A stretch of DNA of 64,000 nt from positions 372,001 to 436,000 of the forward strand of contig WACJ01000254.1 of NCBI GenBank assembly GCA_008973525.1, written 5' to 3'. This DNA comes from Stenopsyche tienmushanensis (lineage: Eukaryota > Arthropoda > Insecta > Trichoptera > Stenopsychidae). The notes beneath the pieces were generated by a model. That model searched no databases and was not told where the DNA came from. It saw nothing but the letters and a program-made list of their open reading frames with translations. The translations under genes and the position numbers were made by a program. The first letter of the stretch is position 1. Every line of letters begins with the position of its first letter. Positions 44,020 to 57,369 of this stretch are shown in pieces.

Positions 44020-47000
44020 CGAAAAAAGGAAACTAACTCTATTTTAATATTTTTATATAGTAGCCTATGGGCATAGTAAGTTTGAAAACCATTGATGTAG
44101 ATAATGTTCGAACTTTGCTTAAAACAAACGACGAAATCAATGTGGAGCTGTAGGAATTAGAGTGCTTAACCATGTCTCGAGAAATTTTATCTTAGAAGTT
44201 GTTCCCGTATAAAAATTAACTCCACAATCAATGCAAGGAGTCATTAGAAGAAGAAAAACGAAGATTACGAGCAAATGAGTGCAGTAAATCGTGTCTGTAA
44301 CGAATTATTTGATAGTTATCGGCAAATTTTACGTAATAAGCGTAAATAGGCGAAGCAAGGAACACTTGATAGATTGTTTTTTGCGACGCAAAACCATATG
44401 ATTAATTAATATTCTCCCGTTAATTGCGATCTTTTCCAGAACGTATCCCCCATGATCAACGGGGGCCACCTGTACATATGAAGGACAATATGAATCAAGA
44501 ACTGACTGGGTTCAAGTAATAACTCTTAACTAGTTTTTATTGAAACTCAACTGCATTGTTACTCAGCGAACAATATAAAAATGTATTATATTTGCCGTCT
44601 TTATTTCACGACCTGACGTCATTCTATCTTATTCATTGATCTATTTCCGCAAAATTTATATATTAAATTATCAGTGATATTAATGTGTATTTGTAAGAAG
44701 ATTCTGCACCTTTCAATAGTGAAGAATCGTCTGTTTGACGGTTTATAATTTTGAGCAGAGCTATTCTACCACGACAAGACGCTTTCTGATTTTCAAACAA
44801 TTAAAGCGACAGTGCAAAACATGATATGCAAAGATTCCTCGCTCCACTTGGGAAGAAACAAGATTGGATATCAAAAAACGATGTGACCTAGTCCGATCGG
44901 AAGAACAAGCACATATGAATATATTTCCGTCCCAGTTGTAATGCGAGATTTAAATATACACTTTAAAACGTTTTCAACAAATAATGGGCGTCCGAAATCT
45001 AAATTGCTCCAACGACAATAGCGTAGGATTCGCCCACGCGTAATAACCATGGAAAATAAGTATGAGGTTCACACAATTTGATTCTTCGACGCGACCCGTT
45101 TGCGAAACGATGCGAATTCCATATTTTCCATTCAGCATATGTTAACTTCTCGTAAAATTCTTGAATGAAGCAGCATCTCAATTAATGGACACTATCATAA
45201 ATAACCGAACAATGGACGCAAAGCAACATTGAACATCTGTCTGAGGAAGAAGAAAAAACCAAGAGAATAGTGTTAGCACGAAGCTGCAAACCAGCCGCAT
45301 TCTCCAACATGACATTATCTAGTCATTATGCAAGCACTATGAGACCAAAAAGGAAATCCACTATTTGCTATCCGTGAATAGAATGGACACAAAATTAGCA
45401 TTCAATTTGACTGAGTGCACATCAGTGCTTTATCCTTTCGAATAATCGTTTCCTTTTGTGATCTTAAATCCTGTTTGCGGACGAGACCGTTATCTTATAC
45501 CGGAAAAAGTAAATTTCAGAACGATTTCGAATATTTATCCAAAAAAGGACACGTTCGAGATTGCGCAAGTGTCTCTAATCGGATATCTATTATGTCATGA
45601 GCTGGCAAAGAACAAGCTCTTCCATAAAAGGCTCATTACGGGGTCTTCAAACCGTTTAACATGGTAAAATCTATATAAGAAGCGATCGTTAATTTATAAA
45701 CTTAAAAAACAGAACAGAATATCCACACATCAATCTATAGGAATAATCATCATATGTATTAAAATGTAATTAACACTGCGCGTCCATTTGTTATATTTTT
45801 TTCTAATGACACCGCAATTAATGTTTCAAAATACATCGAAGCCGACGACAGAATACATTGAAGGTGTTTGTCTCTTTGTGCAATGAAATGTTTGCTGTCA
45901 TGATGTTGTAATATTCTGACTAATAAGTAGAGATGCCCTCGGAGAAATTGTATATTTGACCCAACCCATGTGGGATATTTTTAGCAAACATCGAATGCTG
46001 AATAAGAACTGGCTGTTTAGTTTTTAACTAATTGACGGCAAGACTAACATTCATGCTCTGTAATACTTGTTTATAATTTTGGTCATCAAATCTTTGATCA
46101 TTGTATGATATCTAGATGTACGATAACATATGGTCAGTCGGCGTTACATTTGAAGAACTCTCATAGAGTTGTGTTTGGAAATCATCATTTTTGATTGCGC
46201 CCATAGTCATCTCAAATACATCCTCAACTATATCCATATCCAAGTTTTAACTCATACCTTTGACAGGCACTAGAAAAATTAAAAATAGAACTTTGTCTTC
46301 TGTCATTAATTTTAACTTCAATTAAATCCCGTCAATTAAGTTTTACTATCAAAGGATTTAGCAAAAAACACGATATAAAATGTGCGACAAAATCACACAA
46401 TGTTTCATAACAACCGATCGGCGAAAGAAAAACCACTTTCTTTTGTGCGTTTATATTTGGATTCATAAAGTGGGATATTTATTATAAATACGGCAAATGA
46501 AATGTTGCACATTTTTGCAATCGCTATTTTATCACCGAGAATCCACAACTCAAAACATTATGCAATTTTACGACTGTTGACTGATAATTTATTGTGTTTT
46601 TAAAACATTAGCAATTTTTCACATGGGATTTTGACGATTTGTTCTCACGCAAAAACGGTTGAATAGTGTAAATAAAATATTTTTGTGATCACGTCAGATA
46701 TATTTTTTCGGATGGGTAATCAAACACATTATGCATGTATTAATATGCGAATAATATTTAAATAGCAAAATATCAATGTCAGGATTCAAATGTACCCAAG
46801 CGCTCGTGGATACGCTCACTCAGATGGCCCGCTGGGTGAGTGTTCAAAATCAAACTCGAAAATCATGCTGCAATCAATATCGAGCGCATGATGAGGTGAA
46901 TGTATGATATGATGGATGTAATCATTTGTGTTAAGACTGGCATAAAGTTTAAAATTTATAGACGAGCATGCGCATTTGGCAATGTTGAAAATCGCACATA

Positions 47001-48400
47001 TTATTCGTTATCACTGTCAAATTATTTTTCAAATAACGATCATCACATAAATTATGATATCTGATAAAAGAGCCTAAGAATGCTGACACCAGCTCGATAA
47101 TGTTTCAAACAATAACAATCGGTAGGATTTAAATCTATTTTCTTCATTGTCAAATTGTCAACACTTTCTTTAAAATATTTTTTCGCTTGATATAGCATAG
47201 ACGAAATAAATTCTTAGATTTACGAACGATAAAAATCAGCGGGGTCCTAAAATATATTCGTTATCAATGTATGTAAAATTTCCACCGTCTGATTATAGTG
47301 CACGTCCTCTTCGAAGACTGGTGTGACTGTACGGTCACGCGGCATTTTGTCAATGTTTATACAACAAAAAGGATGTTTTTTTTTAATATCGGGGTCGTTT
47401 ATTTAATACTAAAACGAATTACAATCGAGTATGCGACACAATTAAAAATGAAAACAGCGATTATTTTAATAACATATTGCTTTTTACGACCGGCGATTGT
47501 GTTTTCCGTCGCTAGAACACAGGTTTAGCATGTTGAGCGAATACACCGTTCCGCCTTAAGATTCTGAGACTATGAATGTGAATCTAGACCAGCTCCGAAA
47601 GATGGCAGATATCCGTGTTTCGCAAGAAAAATGAATAAAAACACTATGACAACGTTTTACCACATATGTCATTATTGCATAGGAGGAAGACGTATGAGAA
47701 GAAATATTGGTGTGTAATGAATCTGTGATAAGATCTTGTATGCGAACGAGAGTGTTTTTGCATCTTGCGATAGGATTGCAATCAAATATGCAGTAATGAT
47801 GCCTCAAGAACAATGTTTCAGCCATTGCAATTTCAACACCTTTGTCGGATAAAATTTCACACATTTTTCAGACGCTTTTAAATAATGTATAAGGGCTCAT
47901 TTGCCGCCGTTGGAAACAAAGGGGCAATTAATAAGATCAGGATGTCATTATTTATAACCCGTTCGGCGCTCGATTTTATTCATATTCATGAGAATGCCTT
48001 TTGAAAAACCAACGTGCGTTCGTAGTGAGCGCCATATGTGAATAGACAAAGCCTAGAAGCCATATATGTATAGATTAAGAATGCATGGAGAAACACTCCA
48101 CATGGCTTGGTGGCATTAACAATACTCCCTAATGATGTGTCAGATCGTCAAACTATGCGTTAAATCCTAATTTCGTCGATAAAAGATTGAGTCTCTCAAC
48201 ATTTTTATTGTCGGTGAAGGAGAAATGTGCTCTTCTCGCCTATAAAGACGCACAAATGCAACGGTCATGCACAAATTAAGAGTTCAAAGGTTAGCATCGT
48301 GCCTCGAGAAGTACAGCAAATAGACAGGCGTCTGCTATAAAGTCGCTTGATATTTAACAGCGGTACTTTGAAACGGCGTTAACCTTTTCAATTTGGATTA
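44020..48400. other. DNA without recognised genes
   Basis: AT-rich, with only short ORFs. It separates the candidate upstream exon (49098-48420) from CH2. If that exon belongs to spectraplakin, this is intron. Confidence 0.4.
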
Positions 48401-48419
48401 AATGGAATTATTTAATTAC

Positions 48420-49098
48420 CTTAACGCGTTTCGGTTGGATCGCTTTGAGTTCCGCTTTTCTGGTGTATTCGGAAGAATCCCTGATCTGTCTTCCGGCAGC
48501 TCTGCGCGTCAAATCGTGAGGAATTGATTTTTCTTCGCCTCTGGACAATGTTGTGACTTTGCGCACAATCCTCGTGGTGATTCGTCTGGCACCGTTTTCC
48601 GTTTTGCGGGAAACTTTCGTGGATTCCAAAGACGATCCCAAGACTTCCGTCGACAGTCTCTTCTTGGTGTAAATAGCCATCAGGTTGTCGCTCGCATCGT
48701 CGTAGTGAGCGTACGGCGAGACGGTAGCCAGAGCGCTCGCCTCGTCGAATTCGAAATGGGTTTGGTTTCCGTCATGGACGATTCTTCCGCTGTAAGGGTC
48801 TGCTGAACTTCCGTTATTCGGTTTGGTGCCCGAATAGTGTCCATCGTGGACGCTTGACCTCTTTGTCAAACTGTCACGAAGATTCTTCGGCAACGAATCG
48901 AAGTTCAAGCTGGTCGTGATGGGCGGTCCAGGTCTTCTTGAGGCTGGACTTCAGAGGTTTCGCCGAAGGGAGGGTCCTGGAATATTGCTGCGGCGGAGGA
49001 TAGCTATTATCGGGTTCGTTCTCGAGCGTCGCCTGGACGAAGAGTCTCTTATTGGCTCCGGAGCCTTGTGTGTCTTTTACGAAACGATACATTGACAT
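48420..49098 (-). CDS. Candidate first coding exon (alternative N-terminus of spectraplakin?), frame broken by one base
   Basis: GTCAAAATGTCAATG has a good insect start context. The frame reads MSMYRFVKDTQGSGANKRLF and on through SAKPLKSSLKK, and then closes at 48874. From there the next frame takes over without a gap (PGPPITTSLNFDSLPKNLRD and on) and stays open to AAG|GTAATT at 48420. The exon is 679 bases, exactly one more than 226 codons, so one surplus base near 48930-48940 explains the break. The second half is rich in Arg, Lys, Ser and Thr (RRITTRIVRKVTTLSRGEEK). The phase 0 end fits the phase 0 start of CH2 at 31434, suggesting an isoform without CH1. It could instead be the first exon of another gene. 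Composition and coding quality are clearly above background. Confidence 0.6.
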
Positions 49099-50330
49099 TT
49101 TGACATGTCTTTCAACCACACAATTACACTTATCATTTAATCACTTTGATTTAATCGATCGAATGTTCGTTTTCGTTCGCTCTAAACTAAATTTTATAAT
49201 AAATCTGATTGTAAACAAAATAAAATTTTGCATACAAGTGCTCGATAATTAATCCTGCATTTTAAATGCAATATCATCAACAAAATCTCTTTCACACGTA
49301 CACGAATCAAAGGCACAGAATGTAAGGGTCGTCAGAGAGAACTATGCCGAGCGTTAAGAGTTCAGCTTTTCTCAAGTGTGAGAACCAGAATCTGCGGGCA
49401 TTCATTCGACTATGAGAAGTATTTGAAGAAAGTAAAATTTCACATACTCATTAAAATAAGTTCAGAAACGACCGAATCCAAATAATGAAAAAATTGAATC
49501 GTACGCGTCGATTTTGTACGACGGCTGCTAAACAGCAAGATCATCACTAACAAGACTTCAAACAATCATTCGCAAATCAGCGGCAAATGAAGAGTGACCG
49601 ATGCTAATTTGAGGCTTAACAGTATTTTTTGTCCGATTTAAAATAATGCGAATTTCCCAACGCATAAATCATACGATTCGATGCGTTCAAGATTAATTTT
49701 CGTCCAATCTGGAAGCCGATTGCACCCAGGCTATTTAGAATGTCCGACTTGGATGTCCATTGTCGATCCATATACGGCAGACGAAGGCCACAGTTTCCGG
49801 CGAAACGTCATCCTAACAACACCGAGTACAGGTGGGCGTAAGCCCCCGCGTATCCGATGACAGAAATTTCAATATTAAATTTGAAACGTCAGACGACTCT
49901 AAATCACCTGCTGAATGTATAATGGGAGCGCTGAAAAGATTGCAGGAAACGCGGTGGACACGTACGCGTGATCCTTTCGAAAAACGCCGACGATAATAAG
50001 GACATCTCATTGTATCGAATCCAATGAAAAATGATTATTATCATCATACATCGATGTACTTGTTTGTTTGCATTTATTGTTGTAAACAATGTACAACGTT
50101 GATGAATTATGTTAAGTGATGAACAGTCCGCTCATCTCTTTCGACACATTTTTTATGCACTTATTGATGATGCTATTTATTATTAGTTGTGTGTTTTTTA
50201 AAATAAGTAAAAAGTGCTCAAACGTGAGTCATACGTTCGAGACGATATATGAGTATGATTGTTGTTTGTTTATGTGTTCACACGTTATCGAGTATCGACG
50301 ATACAGACTTGAATTGCGTAATCCTCGAAT
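49099..50330. promoter_or_regulatory. Presumed 5' region of the 48.4-49.1 kb exon
   Basis: This stretch lies directly upstream (minus sense) of the candidate first exon. No TATA box at a usable distance is obvious, and short ORFs (50010-49813 minus) have no domain. Promoter function is inferred from position only. Confidence 0.2.
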
Positions 50331-50334
50331 TGGG

Positions 50335-50565
50335 ATGTTAAATGCAGAAGAAACGGCAAATGTTCGCGCAGAACGGCCGCCGGTGCGGAACTGGCGGCAG
50401 AGCGCCGACCGAAGCAGTCGACAGCCACAGGTGGGTGGGGAGGAAGCAGCTCACGTGCCCCACATTCGTCGGGGCGACTCCTCCGAGGACATCCCGATCT
50501 TCCTCCCGAGCACCCCTTGCGCAATCCACTTACGGGAAACCGCTAACATGCCGGCGGTCTACCGA
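50335..50565. other. CpG-rich block, possible untranslated first exon or decayed element
   Basis: About 230 bases of high GC content, open in several frames on both strands. On the minus strand ATGTTAGCGGTTTCCC is followed by GTAAGT (50532-50527), a perfect donor. On the plus strand CACAG|GTGGGT near 50430 is also donor-like. No domain is seen. It lies 1.2-1.5 kb upstream of the 49098 start in minus sense, so a promoter-proximal exon is plausible. Confidence 0.3.
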
Positions 50566-50734
50566 TAAACCGCAAAAGACTTAACCGACAAAGCAAAAAC
50601 CGTTTAAGCAAGAACTAAGCGATTAAATGAAATAACAGAGATGATGACGACTGAGAAATGAAATGACCACAATCATACAGGATCTTGTTTCATTCTACAA
50701 TGTAAAAAACAGGAATATCATGATTATATACAGG

Positions 50735-51640
50735 TGCGACCAGGAAACTAACTTATTTTAAAAATGTATAACATAAATATAAGATTTTCGCTTTTTAAAT
50801 GAAAGATTTGAATTATTACAAAATGTAATTTTCATCGTTAAATATAACTCTTCTCCACCTGGAAGCATTTTAATGCCTCTGTCATAAAACATCATGGGCT
50901 TTGAACGAAAACATTCTAAAAGTCCATTTTGAGCTCATCGTTTGTTTTGACATTTCTCCATCCAAATAATATTGCATAGATCCAAAGGAGCAATATTTGA
51001 AAAATAAAGAGGATATCGAATCGTTTTCCATCCAAGGCTGTTTATTTTTTCCTAGCATATCTTCGATGCACGAGAGAGGATTGTTATTTTTGTATTTCCG
51101 CTGCTAAGCGGTCTAATTGTTCACAATAAAGCATTTCATTTATTGTTTGTCCAAGTTTAAGTGTTTCAAAATGAATGATACCCCTGCAGTCAAAAATGCA
51201 TCAAATATTTAGGTCGGTTTTGGTATCTGACCCTTCGATAGCCATTGATTTTTGCGTCCATAATTAGAGTAAAGAACTTTCTTTTTCATTTCCAGTTATT
51301 AAGTCGCCTAAAAACAACGTTTCGGATTCCATTTTTAGACGTTGTTCTTTTAGCTTAGCTAGTGCGGCACCCATCTTCCTTATCTCCACACCTTCCCGAT
51401 TTTTTTAAAAAACATTTGAGCACTCGACCGTGGGTATCCGAGATTGGCCGATATTTTTTCAAGAGTTGCTGATGGATTACTTTCGACAATGTACAATGTT
51501 GCATCATCGAGGGTATACATCGAGCGTTACAATGAGTGAATACATTATATTATTAAAAGATCACAATGTTTCAATTGTCTCCCTCATTTTAAGCACTTCG
51601 TTTTTGACGTCGTTTAAAACATGAAAAGCAGCTGCAGATA
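50735..51640 (-). mobile_element. Decayed mariner-type transposon
   Basis: Minus-strand frames contain KNQWLSKGQIPKPT, GIIHFETLKLGQTINEMLYC (split by frameshift), EQLDRLAAEIQK and the C-terminal FYDRGIKMLPG. These match in order the mariner regions before the second catalytic Asp, the Q-T-I-N-x-x-x-Y-C motif and the F-Y-x-x-G-I-x-x-L-P ending. Numerous stops and shifts make it a pseudogene. The element end near 50731 reads GGTGCGACCAGGAAACTAAC. The right limit is approximate. Confidence 0.75.
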
Positions 51641-51644
51641 AAAC

Positions 51645-54600
51645 AACACCCCTCCCCCTTCAGAGGCAATGAGTACCGTCGTTTACTGAACACTGTCTAT
51701 GAGGGCATAACTCTATGCTACTGAGAAGCGCCCTATGCTGCTCTCTGTCATCTTTCTCGCCGGAGTTCCATATGAAGAATTCAGCAAGAAAGATATTCAG
51801 ATGCGTTTGACCGTTCGAGGCAGCTGCGACGAAGATAGCATGGTCTAGAGACGACAATGATGGATTCCATATTATACCCTTAATGCATTAAATATTGTCA
51901 ACCAATGTATGTATATTTATTCTCTATACATTTCTACACTATTTGGCAAATTATCAGTGTCTTCGACGTTATTAACATATTGCGGCTGACGACCACAATT
52001 CTACACCATTGCAATGTATTGTTCAATTTTTAACAATGCATTCCTGAATGCATTTTTCAGTGGTATATTCATAATATTGCATGATGTAAATGTTTTAAGC
52101 CCGCATAGTTCAATCATCAACGACGTATCCAAAGTACGTAACATTCAAATTAATATAGTTTTACTAAGCAGATAATAACAAATAAAAGCGATAATGATGT
52201 ATCTTCATATTGAGCTTATTTCTGGATTCTGAGACTATAATTGGAGGATAAAACTATATTCCAATTGTCTTGATCCATATTCAGAATCTATTTGCGAAAA
52301 AAGAAACGATAATAGTACCCCCGAACAACATGTTTGTTAATATGTTTTACATAAAGATAAAATTCAACTTAGTCCTGTCAGATTCGTATATAGTTGTCGA
52401 ATCCATTTTGGAGCAGTGCCCACTTTTCTATACATATTTTTACACTTGCGACAAGACTACTTAAATATATACCAGTACCTAAAAAAAATTGCAGTAATGA
52501 CGTCGGACACACATTCTGCTATTATCTCATAAATGCGTAACAAAGACGACCATTTTTTTCTTACATTTCAGTCAAGCGAACATTGACACTATTTTTTCTT
52601 GATTTTTATAGACCGCGCCAAAATTACCACATATTTTCCGTTAAAATGTATACTTTTGCGCAAGTATATATTTTGGTTTTTCATATAAAAAATAAACGTT
52701 ATAAAACTAGAATACGTAAGTAAGTGAATATATTGTATCAATAATTATTTTAATAATACTAGCAGCATATTGAAAGATAATAATGGTGATTTGAAACTAA
52801 CACCGAGAAGAAAATTCTTAATATTTTATCTTACTTTATTTGTACTAATATGATCTAGTGCTATGTACTTCTCCATTTGAGTTCATTTAGAAGCTAAAAT
52901 GTCTTCAGCGAAAATGGAAGCATTTTTTGAAGAGTCAAGTTTGTATAGCATTCAACACGTTCATCACCAGACTCAACGCTATTATATGGTCCAAAGGCAA
53001 TTATATTAAAATATTTTAATTATTTAAAAAAAAATCTAATAAAGTTATGACGTACAAAATTGAAAATATGTATTCTGACAGAACTGCATAGCTGCTATCG
53101 TAGATCGTTAAATCTAGTGTTCATTCTATACGATAAACAATTCAATACAATGCGCAATGAAATTCTCTCAACATATGAGGTCTATTCTTAAGACTATATT
53201 TGGAACTAGATAACCGTTTAATCGCGTATCATAAAAGCAAATATGAGAGTAATTTGTGTGTTCGTGAAAGATTTTACAGTAATTCATTGATATTCAACAC
53301 GCGTTCCTTCAACGCAATGGAAATAATCGCAGAAATTAAATCAGTAACGTGCCAATATGTGCTCGATCCATTGCTTTTAAACCGACTTTGCTTTTTGAAT
53401 TATAAATAGTCTTCTCAAATAATATAAGTGATTAGAACAACATCGACTGTGATTATGACGATCCAATACAAAAAATATTAAATGTAGGTCAAAACGAACC
53501 ATTTCGACATTAATCTGGATGGCATCAATTGTACGGTAGAACCGTTACAATTGATGATGATAATAAACAGATTCCCATAGTTCGTGAACAATTCCGAGCT
53601 CGATAACGATCCCAAAATCACGGTCGTCACGAATAATCCTCGAATCCCATTACAGCCCTCATCTGGTCCGAAGATTACAATGTGAGGCTAAAATACAGCT
53701 TCTATGAGTATTAATCGATTATCGCGTACGATTAGGCTAACTCAAAAAAATGCTGTAAAACAAAACGCATAAAAAGTGTATTCATTAACATCTTGTTCAT
53801 CGTGATGCAGCATTAGTTGGACGATCAAAAAAATGGAATGCTGATTGAAGTTTCAACGTGCTGGAATACAGTGCCATTATTCCGTTTTACAGAATGTAAC
53901 CTATTGATGCAACACAAACGACTCTGCAACGAAAGAATTTGATTAATTACCATCAAATAAAGACGGCAGAGTTCAACAGCCCACGGAAGCATTAGTAAAA
54001 CGAAGTCTTTTTGTGCAAAGCAACAACAAAAAAATGGATAAAAGCTGATTATACCGAAATGATTTGAGCGAAGGAATTCGCTCATCGGCCTTGAACTTGG
54101 CGCTCAGATCCTGAAGAATCAGAAAACGACACAAATCAAACACCGACTGGGGGTCACGGACGATTTAACGGAACCAACTCCATCAAAAATGCATGGAATT
54201 ACATCACTACCATCGGCATATTTCTGCGAAGAAGAATGATCTCATAAAAGCAATTGAAAGACATGAAAAATGCTTCATTGTATATATACCGATACAATTT
54301 GAAAAACACGTCGATATAGCCTTGCAGCATTTTTATGGATTTACCGCTCTATAAATTCGAGATAAATCTAATTTCAAACTGTATAAATCAGCAAACGTGA
54401 ATTGGGCATACTGAAAATAGCAAAATTAATCTTATTCATATCAAACATCAATTCGTGTTATCAATTTGCACTATTTATATATATATATATAACCATAGAA
54501 ACTAATTCAAAATGAAGAAATGCAATTTAAATGCCTTCAATAATGATAAGAAAGATGCAGAAATCTTCGAGATTAAGAATAGCCAAATCAAGAATCATCC

Positions 54601-55119
54601 ATAAGAAAACCAAAGCGATATGAGTTCGATTTAAATCATAATGAATTTGCTTATCAGTCTCTATGTATAAATACAAATTATTTAATTCGTGAAACATCAT
54701 ACTCTATATTTAACACATTTGACCCTGGCAATAATAAAAGTATTCTGTCTCATATTTCTGTCATTTTACAGTAACGGGACGAAACATATTTTAGGGAATT
54801 GCGTGAAATAAAAATGAAAGTGAAAAAAATGTATACAGTAATAATACGGCCACTCCCGAATAGTAATTAGGTGTTATATACACAGATCAAGATTAAAGAA
54901 ATAAAACTCTTTAAAGCGATAGGGATGATGCTTGTATCTTATCACCCAAAACAAACTCCTATTCTCATGTTTTAATAAGCTTGGTTTTCAAAACAATCGA
55001 ACAAGAGTTTAAAAAATCTTATTATACGAGGCAGAAATCACAACGAGAGTAAGATTGTAAAAATGGACCCGGGGTGATAAGAGCTTGATTACTAAAACTA
55101 ACCTGTATTGTAAGATGAT
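51645..55119. other. DNA without recognised genes
   Basis: It holds only short ORFs without domains and a (TA)n tract at about 54475-54490. No splice-supported exon was seen on either strand. Confidence 0.4.
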
Positions 55120-55172
55120 CGCGTATTTGCGAGCGAATTCCAGTGATTCAGAAAGAGCACTCTTCTACGTTG
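55120..55172. repeat. Dispersed 53-bp repeat, copy 2
   Basis: It is the gap-free partner of 32501-32553 (48 of 53 identical). As in copy 1, a pogo-like terminus lies to its right (here at 55906), in the same orientation. Confidence 0.7.
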
Positions 55173-55825
55173 TAACCATTCGAGTAGTGAGCTAATTTAA
55201 AATCTTCATAGTCTTAGATGCTATATTTGCTTGTCCGCCATTTATCATCGGCACAAATCCACACCAAAAGCACAAAACCGCAGCAGCGCATATGAAGCTT
55301 GTATTTAACACTCTCATCGCCCAACATGAATCGGTGTTGTTTCTCACAAAGTCTAAATTCGATAGTCAGAGCGTAAATAGAAGAAATAGAGATGCGATAC
55401 TATAACGCACGGGATAAACATGGACGACATGTGGCGTATCTTCTCATAGGTGTTATTTTATCTTAGATCAATAAATTTGACCCTATCATTAATCAAATTA
55501 ACAAAAACGAAGTGAAGATAAGCAAGTGTGAATAAACAAGGGTAGGAATGCAAGTTTTGGGGTCGATCTCGAAAGATATTTAGACAATTGTCATCTGGAA
55601 AACATTATAGAAAGATGTTCGTAAAGTTAATATTTGCAAGTCGTTATAGAAATACGTAACTATGAGACGCTGGATTCGCTGGATTGCATTTCGGAGATGC
55701 GCATATTTGGTGTACGCAGCAACGAATGAGTTAAGTAAATAAACACTATCGCATAAACAATGCACCTAAAATCGATTCATTATAACATTCACTCATAAAT
55801 ATTAGCCGATAAATAAGTAGAAATT

Positions 55826-55906
55826 CGATGATTTGGATTATCCGTATTTTCCAATTATCCATGTTCGTCCTCCCCGGTAGTCCCCCGGATAATCGAGAGT
55901 CTACTG
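55826..55906. mobile_element. Terminal fragment of a pogo-like element, copy 2
   Basis: Read on the minus strand it begins CAGTAGACTCTCGATTATCC and carries further ATGGATAATTGG and CGGATAATCC blocks, a typical pogo/Tigger-type end. It is collinear with 33799-33881. Confidence 0.6.
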
Positions 55907-55909
55907 TGC

Positions 55910-56680
55910 TTAATAAATGATCACTCTTAAAACGAAAAAAAATTCCAAGATTGTCACAATCTTCAAACTAGAAATATTAGGAAGTGCTAATAAATAATTA
56001 TTTTCACTAGGATAATAAAGGATATTGGTTCAAATCGTACTGGGAATGGTTGATTTACCTGGATATCTGGATTATTATGAAATTAGAAGTAGTTCCGGAA
56101 GATTTCTATTTTATCAATTTAGCCATGTTACAAACCAGTGTTACACCTAACGCCATCTATGAAAAGTCGCACGAAGTTTTTTGACATCTCAATGATTGAA
56201 TGACATTTTCCGCCAATTTTCAATTTGCCAATTTAAATTTTTTCACTAGTGTTAATATTGTTTGCTCTTGTAATTTATTAATTGGAGTAAAATAATGTTT
56301 TTATTATACAACTGCATCAGGAAATAAATCCATCATTATATGTACAGTGGAAACCTTGGACTCAAAAATAACAATGAAAATATGAAAATGAAACAAGCAT
56401 ATTTCAATGGTGACATCATAGCAACTTTTTTCAATGTCAATTATCTGACTGCAATAAAAGCCTTATTTTAAACGGAATCGTTGCGTAATTTAACCTCTGA
56501 TAATCCAGTAACCTCGATATACTGGTTGTTCTACAGTTTGAAACAAAAAGCATCGTTCCATCATTCAAATGAGCCGATATCTAATTGGAATCAGCGCACC
56601 GTCTGCACGGCACGCAACAATGGAAACCGGCAATCAATTACAAATCATTTCTTGTGCTTATAGCATTAAGGTCGAGTTTG
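55910..56680. other. DNA without recognised genes
   Basis: AT-rich. GGTTCAAATCG near 56031 resembles a B box but has no matching A box at the usual spacing. Confidence 0.35.
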
Positions 56681-56689
56681 AACCTTCTG

Positions 56690-57365
56690 ATCTTGACCTG
56701 CTATGGCGATGGGTCTCGGATCATTAAAATACAAAGATGTTGATTTAGATCAGAACGTCTGGTGAGCCTTGCTCGTCCATACATCCAGCCCACACGCCTC
56801 ATCATCAACAAATCGCCTACACGAAATCGACGACTGTCCACCTTACAAGGTGACAACATCTGGTTGCAGACAACACTCACGCACATATAACATCATAGGT
56901 TTTTTTTTACAAAGTTTAAAATAAACAAACGGGTACAAAGGTATGCAACGTCTGGAATAACTGACATCATGCGGCCGGTGTAACTTCGTGTAGCGGTCAT
57001 AATCGAGGCAATATCGAACCTGTTTCGGCGGGCCAATAAGGATATAAAGGAGGGACGCCGAAGATTTGTAGAGATTATGGTTTGCCGTTCCAAAGCTCTT
57101 CCCACATGGTCAAGTAAAAGACATAAATATCTGCCGGATACGCCAGATGGCACGCGATCCTTCTGCCCACAGAATCTTTCTAGAAACTGGATGGAGCCTT
57201 GGACAAAACTAGACAATCTCGCCTATATCTGGAGGTAACAAACAACAAATCGGCGCTAAATCTCCTACGCCAAATTGTCACCAGGTATCTGGGGCAACCC
57301 ACGCCACTTCTCTGAAGAAGGATTTTTTTGGAACAAGTTACATTTTTAGCTAGTAGACCCAATTA
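56690..57365. other. GC-richer block with ORFs on the minus strand, unidentified
   Basis: A minus ORF of 107 codons (57216-56893) overlaps another (57362-57180), and the plus strand is partly open too. The content looks protein-like (LRRPSFISLLARRNRFDIAS) but no family is recognised. A decayed mobile element is the simplest guess. Confidence 0.22.
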
Positions 57366-57369
57366 AATC

